A DNA stretch of 15,567 nucleotides from Bacteroidota bacterium (GTDB taxonomy: Bacteria > Bacteroidota > Rhodothermia > Rhodothermales > UBA10348), in the NCBI GenBank assembly GCA_004356385.1, contig SMXL01000115.1, positions 1 through 15,567 on the forward strand, in the 5' to 3' direction. Under the pieces are notes generated by a model. That model searched no databases and was not told where the DNA came from. It worked only from the letters and a program-made list of their open reading frames with translations. Below are positions 1-7,460 of this stretch, in pieces. Position numbers and translations under genes: made by a program. Numbering within the stretch: the stretch's first letter is position 1; each line of letters begins with the position of its first letter.

Positions 1-897
1 ACTTCCGATAAACTCACTTGACTGAGTGTCAAATCCGATAAACTGGTTTGGAGAAATACCACCATCGACCAGCCATATGCGATCCTCGTTGTCGGATGCC
101 ATCCCATAGGGACGAGCTCTCGTGCCTTCCGGAAGCGGCCACTCTCGGAATGTACCGGTCACGGGATTGTACCTGCCCAGAAAGCCCTGGGCATAATCCC
201 CGTACCAGATCATATCGTCGCTTGTAATGACGATCCGCCTCGGGCGGGCGTCTTCTCGCTCCAGGTCGACCGTAGTCAACTCCATCGTTTCCGGATCGAC
301 GGTCGCAAGCTTATTGGTTCCAAACAGAACCACCCAGGGATTCCCCTTCGAATCCATCTTGATCCCGTAGGGCCGCGACCGATTTACGTGCATTTCGACG
401 ATTCGAACCGCTCCAGATTCGATATCGAGGTGTCCGATGTAGTTAGAAAACTGAGCGGTGAACCAGATACCTCCATCCCCGTCAAATACGAGTGTGTGCG
501 GATCGTTTACGCCGTCCGGCATCGGGTATTTCTTAACGTCTCCCGTATTTGGATCCAGTCTGCCTATATGAGCGCGCCGGTTTCCCGCGTACCAAACATA
601 CCCGTCGCCACCCACAATGAGGTTGTGGGGCCCTGCCCCTTTGCCTAGATCGTATCGTTTAAACTCTCCTGTCTCAGGATCAAGTACGCCCAGGTAGCCT
701 CCGGCCTGACCGCAAAACCAGACGCGCCCGTCAGGGGCTACGAATGGATCTCTCGGTCGAGTACGGCTCCAGGGAACGAGCCATTCCGACACTTGGACCG
801 TGTCCGGAACAGCGATTGTATCGCCCATGTTCTTTCCGATAACGTGGTTCGAAAACGACAACGATGAGAATAGAAGCGCCAATATTGAAAGAATCAT
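1..897 (-). CDS. Streptogramin lyase-like (Vgb/NHL-type) beta-propeller, exported, 3' end missing
   Basis: The reverse strand is open from an ATG at 897 to the window edge, giving 299 residues without a stop. Residues 1-16 (MILSILALLFSSLSFS) form a short export signal. Six tandem blades of about 40 residues follow, from roughly residue 50. Each reads like G/R-P-x-x-hydrophobic, then DG-x-hydrophobic-W, then hydrophobic-G-x-hydrophobic-D-P-x-T-G. Examples are GPHNLIVGGDGYVWYAG at 89-105, DPHTLVFDGDGGIWFTAQ at 132-149 and ARPYGMASDNEDRIWLVDGG at 261-280. This is the pattern of virginiamycin B lyase (Vgb) and its many relatives. Most relatives of this kind have no shown antibiotic-cleaving role, and two blades here have Arg-Pro-Tyr where others have Gly/Asp-Pro-His, so resistance should not be assumed. 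An in-frame TGA lies shortly upstream of the ATG, which supports this start. The gene is divergent from the copper-protein gene at 1063. The C-terminus lies outside the window. Confidence 0.85.
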   Translation of the reverse strand, partial: MILSILALLFSSLSFSNHVIGKNMGDTIAVPDTVQVSEWLVPWSRTRPRDPFVAPDGRVWFCGQAGGYLGVLDPETGEFKRYDLGKGAGPHNLIVGGDGYVWYAGNRRAHIGRLDPNTGDVKKYPMPDGVNDPHTLVFDGDGGIWFTAQFSNYIGHLDIESGAVRIVEMHVNRSRPYGIKMDSKGNPWVVLFGTNKLATVDPETMELTTVDLEREDARPRRIVITSDDMIWYGDYAQGFLGRYNPVTGTFREWPLPEGTRARPYGMASDNEDRIWLVDGGISPNQFIGFDTQSSEFIGS

Positions 898-1062
898 AGG
901 ATTTGGGGATTTTTTGATCGGGACTCAAACGTTCGGGACGGTTAACGAGAAATGCAAGGATTCTTTCAGATTAGGTTCTTTTCACCCGAGTTGAGGATCT
1001 TCCTGGCCAGATTCCTGTTTTTTCCTTCCCGCAACGCTGATATTTCCTCGCTCGTAACTGTC
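898..1062. promoter_or_regulatory. Divergent intergenic region between the Vgb-like and PHM-like genes
   Basis: These 165 bases separate two outward-facing genes, so both promoters should lie here. No clear -35/-10 pair or TTTG/TAnnTTTG pair could be fixed by eye. A plus-strand frame is open from 952, but its first 37 codons are not signal-like and run through this promoter space. Confidence 0.4.
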
Positions 1063-2112
1063 ATGACGTGGAAAATGACCATTCGATCCGCCCCTGCGAT
1101 TATTCTTATCGCAGCTTTCGCGTCGGCGCTGTATGCACAGGACGGAATTGATCCGGTTGTTGCAGAGCTAAGGGAAGGAGATTTAATCGTCTCAACCACT
1201 CCGGTTACCTTACCGCTCCCGATTCACACGGCGGGCGAAGACCATCAGTTTGAGGCCGTTTATCCGCCGCTCGTTCATGTGGAGTTTCCACTGTCCGGAT
1301 ATATGTACGGGTTTGATTTTGAGTTAATAGATTCAACGGGGCAGTCTGTACCACGCGCGGTGCTGCATCATTTCAATTTGATCGATCCAGCACATCGTGA
1401 GATGTTTCTACCTATCGCCCGTCGAGTATTTGCCGCTGGCCAGGAGACCGAACCAGTAAAAATGCCGAAGACATTGATGGGGATCCCGTTCGAAGCGGGA
1501 GACACTTTCGTGCTTTCGGCGATGCTCCACAATAAGACAGATCGAGCGTACAAGGGCGTCTCGCTAGTCGTAAGAATAAACTTCGTGAAAACGGGTCTCC
1601 CGTGGCCTTTGGCGACGGTAGTTCCGTTTCAGATGGACACCCTTTTCCCAACGGGTGACAAGTCTTTCGATCTGCCTCCAGGTGAATCAGTGTGGTCGTG
1701 GGAAGGGCAACCCGTGACGGAAGGACGGATCGTTGCGCTCGGAGGGCATATGCACCAGTTTTCTACGAGACTGTTTCTCGAGGACGTAACCTTGGGGAAA
1801 GTTGTCTGGGCGGGACTTCCGGAATACGACGAACGCGGAGAGTTACTCCGAATTACTCGGGGTGAATACTACGGCTCGATCGGAATCCTTCTCGACCCCG
1901 ATCATACGTATCGTGTTACGGCCGAATATGATAACACGTCAGACGAAATCGTGCCCGCCGGTGGAATGGGCGTAATCGCAGGAATTGTGATTCCGACGGA
2001 TCCCGATTTTGGGTTTCACGCCAACGAGGCGGATTCACTCTACAACATCGACTATTCGCACTTCATGAGGGAGTCCATGTCCATGAATTCCGATTTGGAG
2101 AATCAGCATTAA
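1063..2112 (+). CDS. Exported PHM-like copper type II monooxygenase-fold protein
   Basis: The protein starts MTWKMTIRSAPAIILIAA and has a signal peptide ending near ALYAQ|DG. The ATG at 1075 is an equally good start, and residues below are counted from it (345 residues). It has every copper ligand position of peptidylglycine alpha-hydroxylating monooxygenase (PHM), in order and with similar spacing. These are His-His at 98-99 (VLHHFNL), His at 152 (LSAMLHNKT), His-x-His at 225/227 (GGHMHQF) and Met at 298 (GGMGVIAG). In PHM the CuM and CuH ligands are H107, H108, H172 and H242, H244, M314. The size fits the two-domain PHM core. The mature chain has no cysteine, so the disulfides of animal PHM are absent. 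A SURNod19-like or other non-catalytic copper-binding protein is the main alternative. The substrate is unknown. No terminator is visible between this gene and the gene at 2402, 289 bases downstream. Confidence 0.7.
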   Translation: MTWKMTIRSAPAIILIAAFASALYAQDGIDPVVAELREGDLIVSTTPVTLPLPIHTAGEDHQFEAVYPPLVHVEFPLSGYMYGFDFELIDSTGQSVPRAVLHHFNLIDPAHREMFLPIARRVFAAGQETEPVKMPKTLMGIPFEAGDTFVLSAMLHNKTDRAYKGVSLVVRINFVKTGLPWPLATVVPFQMDTLFPTGDKSFDLPPGESVWSWEGQPVTEGRIVALGGHMHQFSTRLFLEDVTLGKVVWAGLPEYDERGELLRITRGEYYGSIGILLDPDHTYRVTAEYDNTSDEIVPAGGMGVIAGIVIPTDPDFGFHANEADSLYNIDYSHFMRESMSMNSDLENQH

Positions 2113-2401
2113 CGCCAAGCCCGGCGCAGCCGTACCAGCACGCTATGCGTCATTTACATTATTGATGAATCGTTGAATTTCTGGGCCCGGAGCGGAAATC
2201 TACGTACTCGCGATTGCGTATGAAGAGTCACTTTTACGTTTATATCATATGCATCGTAAATAAAGCAATAGAATTCAGGCGTATGTCGGAACCCTTTTGT
2301 TCACAGATCTATTTCAAGCGGTTCGAAACGTAAACGAACCCATTCGACGCCACCCATCATCCTGGAGCGTTATCGGCGTCTCGGGTCGTTAATTATTCAG
2401 A

Positions 2402-4750
2402 ATGAAAACCCCGACAAACATGAAGAGGTCTTTGTTTCTTATTGCCATTTTTGCGCTGCTCGTTACGCCGGTTTCAGCACAGTCGTTTGGATCGGCCGTC
2501 GCAGTTTCCGGAGATGAGATAATCGCAGGTGTAGGTAGAAACTCGTCTACACCCGGCAGTCTTTATTTTTACAAGCAATCTGAAGATGGTACCTGGGTTG
2601 AGTCAGGGACTTTGTCCGCCTCCGGTGTTACAGAAGCAGATGGATTTGGGCGCTCAATTGATATCTCAGGAACCACGATGGCAGTTGGCGCTCCACTCGC
2701 GCACGCTGTGTACGTATTTGATCAGGATGATTATGGTGCATGGCAAGAAGTCGCAAGACTGAGCAACGACGTGGAAGGATTCGGTGGAGCTGTTTCGCTT
2801 AGTCAGAACATGCTGGTTGTTGGAGCCCCGGTCGGCCGACGATCCGAAGGCACGGGAGCCGCGTATGCATATGTCAAAAATGACGCCGGCACATGGGAGC
2901 TAAGTACGCAGCTTATTGCTGAGGATCTTTCCGAACGAGGCGGTTATGGAAGCGTCGTTGTTGTATCTGGTGGCCGAGCGGCTGTTGGAGAACCGGGTGC
3001 TAACAACTCCACTGGTACTGTTCACACATTCACCTACGATTCTGAATCAGGTGAATGGGCATCAGGCGGAAACCTTTCGAACCCGAGCCTCAGTGAAGGA
3101 AATCGTTTTGGATCTGCTCTGATGGTCACAGGTTCGCATATGGCAGTGGGAATGCCGGGCTACGAGAATAGAATCGGTGCCGTTGCCATATTCAAGGTGA
3201 ATGATGAGTCCGGTGAGTGGGAATTCGACGAAAGAGTGGCTCCGTTTTCTGCTCAAGGCGGAGAGTCGTTTGGTTCCGCTCTAGTATTCGCCGACGGAGC
3301 GCTCTGGGTAGGCGCACCGGGTTATGGCGGACGCCGCGGGGCTATCTACAAATTCGAACCCGATATGGAGACAGAGCGTCTTTCGAAAACGTGGGTCATG
3401 GAGCCAACGGACATGCAGGCTCGCGCGATGTTTGGATCTGCGATAGCTGCAAATGGTCAAGTGGCAGCGATCGGGGCTGCCCGCTACGATAGCGGAGAAG
3501 GAGCAGCCATTCCTTTTGCGAACGGAGAGGACGGATGGGTGCAGGGTAATCCTGTTTGGACGGAATCCCAATCATTCGCTTCTGTAACCGGCGGACAAAT
3601 CGACTGCGAAGACGGAATGGCCGCTGAATTTCCCTGCAATGATGTGGATATGGTCTCCTTTCTTTCGGTAAAGGATATTGGTGGCGAAAGAGGAATTCGG
3701 ACGAATGACATATGGGGATGGGAAGATCCCGATACGGGTCATGAGTTTGCCATCGTAGGTATGTCTAACAAGACCTCATTTGTAGACGTTACCGATGCGG
3801 ACAATCCCGTTTTTCTGGGTACGCTTCCGATGACGGAAGGTGCAAACTCTTCCGCATGGAGAGATATGAAGGTGTACAACAATCATGCGTATATCGTCTC
3901 CGACGGTGCGGGTGATCACGGCGTTCAGGTTTTTGATCTCACGCTGCTTCGAAATGTACCCGATGCGCCAGTCGTGTTCGACGCGGTCACCGTGTACCAC
4001 GGGATTGCCAGCGCTCACAACATCGTAATCAACGAAGAGACCGGATTTGCATACGTCGTCGGAAGTCGAGGAGGAGGAGAGACCTGCGGTGGTGGGCTAC
4101 ACATGCTGGATCTTGAAGACCCGGGCAACCCGACCTTTGCGGGGTGTTTTTCCGATCCAACCACGGGTCGACGGGGTACGGGATATACTCACGATGCCCA
4201 GTGTGTTATATATCACGGACCGGATGCGGATTATCAGGGTCATGAAATCTGCCTCGGTTCGAACGAGACGGCTCTTTCGATTGCAGACGTAACGGACAAG
4301 GAGAACCCGGTCGCGTTGTCGATGGTGTCGTATCCGAATGTGGCGTACACACATCAGGGATGGCTTACTGACGATCACCAGTACTTCTACATGAACGACG
4401 AGGGTGATGAACCGCAGGGCCTCGTGGAAGGAACGCGTACGCTCATTTGGGATGTGACCGACTTGGATGAGCCTCAGCTAGCGGCTGAACACATCGCGGA
4501 AACATCCGAGACCGATCATAACCTCTATATCAAGGGAAATTTGATGTATCAGTCTAATTACGGTGCCGGATTTCGTGTATTGGACATATCGAATAGAGAA
4601 ACTCCTGTTGAGGTGGCCTTTTTTGATACCGACCCGAACGGCGGCGGTGCTTCGTGGAGTAATTATCCTTACTTCAAGAGTGGCACCATTGTCGTGACCG
4701 GCGGTTCGACGGGCCTCTTCATCGTTCGGAAGAAGGAAGTGGATATTTAG
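2402..4750 (+). CDS. Choice-of-anchor B family protein with N-terminal FG-GAP propeller (paralogue 1)
   Basis: This is a 782-residue exported protein with a signal peptide ending near VTPVSA|QS at residue 26; an internal ATG at 2420 would also keep the signal. Seven FG-GAP repeats follow, starting near residues 28, 81, 126, 181, 236, 289 and 343 with G/S-F-G-x-[AS]-hydrophobic, most of them followed by hydrophobic-G-[AE]-P. The integrin-type DxDxDG calcium loop is absent, as in the FG-GAP_2 type. From about residue 396 to the end lies a choice-of-anchor B/LVIVD-repeat domain. Its FVDVTD, QVFDLT, HMLDLED, SIADVTDKENPV and RVLDISN segments mark blades. Six cysteines (402, 412, 562, 582, 601, 617) and four motif histidines (539, 597, 651, 706) are all conserved in the neighbour at 4964. 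The chain ends in KKEVDI, with no LPXTG, PEP-CTERM or recognisable type IX sorting tail. A strong terminator follows. The molecular role of the family is not established; an adhesive or scaffold surface protein is a guess. Confidence 0.88.
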   Translation: MKTPTNMKRSLFLIAIFALLVTPVSAQSFGSAVAVSGDEIIAGVGRNSSTPGSLYFYKQSEDGTWVESGTLSASGVTEADGFGRSIDISGTTMAVGAPLAHAVYVFDQDDYGAWQEVARLSNDVEGFGGAVSLSQNMLVVGAPVGRRSEGTGAAYAYVKNDAGTWELSTQLIAEDLSERGGYGSVVVVSGGRAAVGEPGANNSTGTVHTFTYDSESGEWASGGNLSNPSLSEGNRFGSALMVTGSHMAVGMPGYENRIGAVAIFKVNDESGEWEFDERVAPFSAQGGESFGSALVFADGALWVGAPGYGGRRGAIYKFEPDMETERLSKTWVMEPTDMQARAMFGSAIAANGQVAAIGAARYDSGEGAAIPFANGEDGWVQGNPVWTESQSFASVTGGQIDCEDGMAAEFPCNDVDMVSFLSVKDIGGERGIRTNDIWGWEDPDTGHEFAIVGMSNKTSFVDVTDADNPVFLGTLPMTEGANSSAWRDMKVYNNHAYIVSDGAGDHGVQVFDLTLLRNVPDAPVVFDAVTVYHGIASAHNIVINEETGFAYVVGSRGGGETCGGGLHMLDLEDPGNPTFAGCFSDPTTGRRGTGYTHDAQCVIYHGPDADYQGHEICLGSNETALSIADVTDKENPVALSMVSYPNVAYTHQGWLTDDHQYFYMNDEGDEPQGLVEGTRTLIWDVTDLDEPQLAAEHIAETSETDHNLYIKGNLMYQSNYGAGFRVLDISNRETPVEVAFFDTDPNGGGASWSNYPYFKSGTIVVTGGSTGLFIVRKKEVDI

Positions 4751-4772
4751 ACGTCGAAACTCCTTCTGCCGC

Positions 4773-4807
4773 GGGCCCGGTCGCTGTTGCGATCGGGCCC
4801 TTTTTTT
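4773..4807 (+). terminator. Intrinsic terminator after paralogue 1
   Basis: GGGCCCGGTCGC (4773-4784) pairs with GCGATCGGGCCC (4789-4800) over 12 bp with one G-U pair. The loop is TGTT and seven T follow at 4801-4807. It lies 22 bases after the stop codon of the upstream gene, and this implies that the second paralogue has its own promoter between 4808 and 4963. Confidence 0.92.
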
Positions 4808-4963
4808 GTTGCGCGTAATTTGGCGGTCGCCACAACAGCAAGAATCCTTTCGCATAGCTTTCTATTTCAATACATTAGCTCTTCCACCGCGCAGGTCACC
4901 CACGCTCTGACCAAAGACCGCGATATACTCCGCTTCGAATCTCTCTCCAATATCAACAGTCCC

Positions 4964-7309
4964 ATGAATAGATTAGTCGCAATGCTGGCCATCTTACCTC
5001 TCCTCATTCCATCATCCAGTTCTGGTCAATATGCGCCCCAGTTTGGCGCAAAAGTGGAAATTTCAGGAGACGAAGTTTTCATCGCCGACGGGCGTAACAG
5101 AATCACACACGGATCTGTTCACGTTTATGTGATCGACGAGAACGGAAGCTGGACCGAGGGCGATGAACTTAGAGCCTCAGATGCGCATGATTCGCCGGAT
5201 GGCTTCGGTCAGGCAATCGATGTTTCGGGTGACCATTTGGTCATAGGTGCGCCAGTAGGAAATGCTGTATACGTTTTTCAACGCACAGACGGTATGTGGC
5301 TGGAGCTCGCTAAGATTTCAGGTGACGGACCGGGATTCGGCGCATCTGTAGCAATAAGTGGTGATCATCTTCTTATTGGTACACAAGGAGATAGGGAGAC
5401 GGATGGGCGGGTTAATCACTATCACAGAGGGAGTTCGGGCGAATGGAATTCTATAGGAAAATTAAGTGCAGAGGGGATCGAGGCGAGCTCGGGGTTCGGA
5501 ACCATTTTGGCACTCCAAGGAAATGTCGCAGCGGTTGGATCTCCGGGAACAGACTCCCGAAAAGGAGCGGTGCACACCTATATCTACTCCGAAGATGAGA
5601 CGGCTTGGAATTCGGCAGGAGTACTCACCGACGAATCAGGATTAGATGGACATCAGTTTGGTGCGTCTGTCCTGGTGATTGGACCCTACCTGGGGATCGG
5701 AGCCCCGGGTGCCAATAACGGAATCGGCAAAGTGCAGATCTACAAAATGGACGAGCAGTCAGGAGAATGGGAGTCAGGAGGCCGACTGGCACCCTTTTCA
5801 GCGGGCGGGAGTGATCAGTTTGGGTCTTCACTCGCTTTTGACGGCGGTTCGATATGGGTCGGTGCCACTGGATATGGCGAGCGCGAGGGCGCCGTATTCC
5901 AGTTCCACACTGCCGGGGAAGTGATCACGGGCACCTGGCAATTAAGCGTTGAAGGACTTCAGTATCGAAGCGGATTTGGCGGGGACATCGCGGTCAGCGA
6001 TCGAGTTGCTGTCGTGGGTGCAGTAGGCCAGGATAATTTCGAGGGTGCCGGATTTATTTTCACGAAATCAGATGACGGGTGGGTCCAACAGGGATTCATT
6101 ACGAACGAATTTGGAAAGTTTGATTCCGTCACCGGGGGTATGGTTGAGTGTGAAGATGAATCGGCGGGAGCATTCCAATGTAACGATGTAAACATGACCG
6201 CCTTTCTGACGACGAGTGATATAGGCGCAAAACGAGGAATTCAGGTCAACGATGTCTGGGGTTGGGAAGACCCTGAAACCGGCGATGAATACGCACTGGT
6301 GGGTCGAACGGACGGTACTTCGTTTATCAACCTGTCCGATCCATACAATCCTGTGTATCTCGGAAATCTTCCCTTGACGGCTACGGCAAATCCTAGCCTT
6401 TGGAGAGACATAAAGGTGTATAAGGATCACGCCTTCATCGTGGCTGACGGTGCCGGAGCCCACCATATGCAGATCTTTGATCTCAATCAACTCCGAGACG
6501 TCGAGAATCCGCCGGTTACGTTCACAGAAACGACCATCTATAAAGGGGTATTCAGTAGCCACAATATCATCATCAACGAAGAAACGGGATATGCTTTCGC
6601 CGTGGGGAGTGATTCGGGTGGTGAGACCTGTGGTGGCGGGCTTCACATGATCAATATTCAGGATCCAGTCAATCCGACGTTTGCTGGATGTTTTGCGGAC
6701 ACGAGAACCGGGCGCGGTAGAGGATCTACCCACGATGCCCAGTGCGTGACGTATCACGGTCCCGATACCGACTACACAGGTCGGGAGATTTGCCTGAGCT
6801 CGAACGGGAATGCCCTATCCATCGCTGACGTAACGGAAAAGGACAATCCGGTCGCCATTTCACTCGGAGAATACCCGAACGTGGCCTACACACATCAAGG
6901 ATGGTTAACAGAGGATCACACCTACTTTTATCTCAATGACGAAGGCGACGAAGCGTCAGGCCTCGTGGATGCGACGAGAACGTTAATCTTTGATCTTACT
7001 GATTTGGACGAGCCCGAACTCGTAGGAGAGTACTTCGCGGATAACAATGCCATCGATCACAACCTTTATGTGAAAGGCAACATCATGTATCAGACGAACT
7101 ATCAGGCGGGGTTGAGAATATTGGACATTTCAGATCCGAGGGCTCCCGTCGAAATCGGATACTTTGACACGGTCCCATATGGGGAGAATAATAGCGCAGG
7201 TGTCTTGGGTGCGTGGAGCAATTACCCCTTCTTCAAGAGCGGAGTCATCGTGGTTACGTCCGGCAGGGAAGGCGTATTTTTCCTGAAGAAAAAGGACGTC
7301 GATATATAG
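4964..7309 (+). CDS. Choice-of-anchor B family protein with N-terminal FG-GAP propeller (paralogue 2)
   Basis: This is a 781-residue exported protein starting MNRLVAMLAILPLLIPSSSS, with the signal ending near SSSSGQ. The frame is open back to a TTG at 4787, but that codon lies inside the upstream terminator hairpin. The ATG at 4964 gives a signal peptide and the same length as paralogue 1. The architecture is the same: seven FG-GAP_2-type repeats starting near residues 26, 80, 124, 177, 231, 285 and 337, then a choice-of-anchor B/LVIVD domain from about 388. Cysteines 396, 406, 556, 576, 594 and 610 and histidines 533, 590, 644 and 699 match those of the neighbour. The C-terminal domain looks more alike between the two than the propellers do. 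The tail is KKDVDI, again without a sorting signal. The pair looks like an old tandem duplication, since the genes share architecture but differ throughout. Function is not established. Confidence 0.87.
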   Translation: MNRLVAMLAILPLLIPSSSSGQYAPQFGAKVEISGDEVFIADGRNRITHGSVHVYVIDENGSWTEGDELRASDAHDSPDGFGQAIDVSGDHLVIGAPVGNAVYVFQRTDGMWLELAKISGDGPGFGASVAISGDHLLIGTQGDRETDGRVNHYHRGSSGEWNSIGKLSAEGIEASSGFGTILALQGNVAAVGSPGTDSRKGAVHTYIYSEDETAWNSAGVLTDESGLDGHQFGASVLVIGPYLGIGAPGANNGIGKVQIYKMDEQSGEWESGGRLAPFSAGGSDQFGSSLAFDGGSIWVGATGYGEREGAVFQFHTAGEVITGTWQLSVEGLQYRSGFGGDIAVSDRVAVVGAVGQDNFEGAGFIFTKSDDGWVQQGFITNEFGKFDSVTGGMVECEDESAGAFQCNDVNMTAFLTTSDIGAKRGIQVNDVWGWEDPETGDEYALVGRTDGTSFINLSDPYNPVYLGNLPLTATANPSLWRDIKVYKDHAFIVADGAGAHHMQIFDLNQLRDVENPPVTFTETTIYKGVFSSHNIIINEETGYAFAVGSDSGGETCGGGLHMINIQDPVNPTFAGCFADTRTGRGRGSTHDAQCVTYHGPDTDYTGREICLSSNGNALSIADVTEKDNPVAISLGEYPNVAYTHQGWLTEDHTYFYLNDEGDEASGLVDATRTLIFDLTDLDEPELVGEYFADNNAIDHNLYVKGNIMYQTNYQAGLRILDISDPRAPVEIGYFDTVPYGENNSAGVLGAWSNYPFFKSGVIVVTSGREGVFFLKKKDVDI

Positions 7310-7334
7310 GAAAGAAAACTCACATTGAACGTGG

Positions 7335-7368
7335 AAGCCCGCTTGTAAGGTCACAAGCGGGCTTTTTT
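7335..7368 (+). terminator. Intrinsic terminator after paralogue 2
   Basis: AAGCCCGCTTGT (7335-7346) pairs perfectly with ACAAGCGGGCTT (7353-7364) around a 6-base loop, and a T run extends to 7368. It lies 25 bases after the stop codon. On the minus strand no T run follows the hairpin, so it is not an obvious terminator for the convergent gene ending at 7461. Confidence 0.92.
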
Positions 7369-7460
7369 CGTGTGATTGAGAGTCGTCAATTTGTGGTACA
7401 GTCAGGAAGACCGTGCCGGCCCCAAAATCAACTTCAGTTGAGAATACCGTCAACCTTGGC

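Noticed and set aside
952..1062. Extension of the PHM-like protein to an ATG at 952
   Set aside because: It would place 37 non-signal residues before a textbook signal peptide and would fill the divergent promoter region.
4787..4963. Extension of the second paralogue to a TTG at 4787
   Set aside because: The codon lies inside the terminator hairpin of the upstream gene, and the ATG at 4964 begins a signal peptide and gives a length equal to that of the paralogue.
6068..6757. A 229-codon open frame on the minus strand
   Set aside because: It lies entirely opposite the well-supported second choice-of-anchor B gene, and its translation has no domain or signal.
2402..7309. Integrin-like calcium-binding FG-GAP propeller
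   Set aside because: The repeats have the FG-GAP core but lack the DxDxDG calcium loop, so calcium binding is not claimed.
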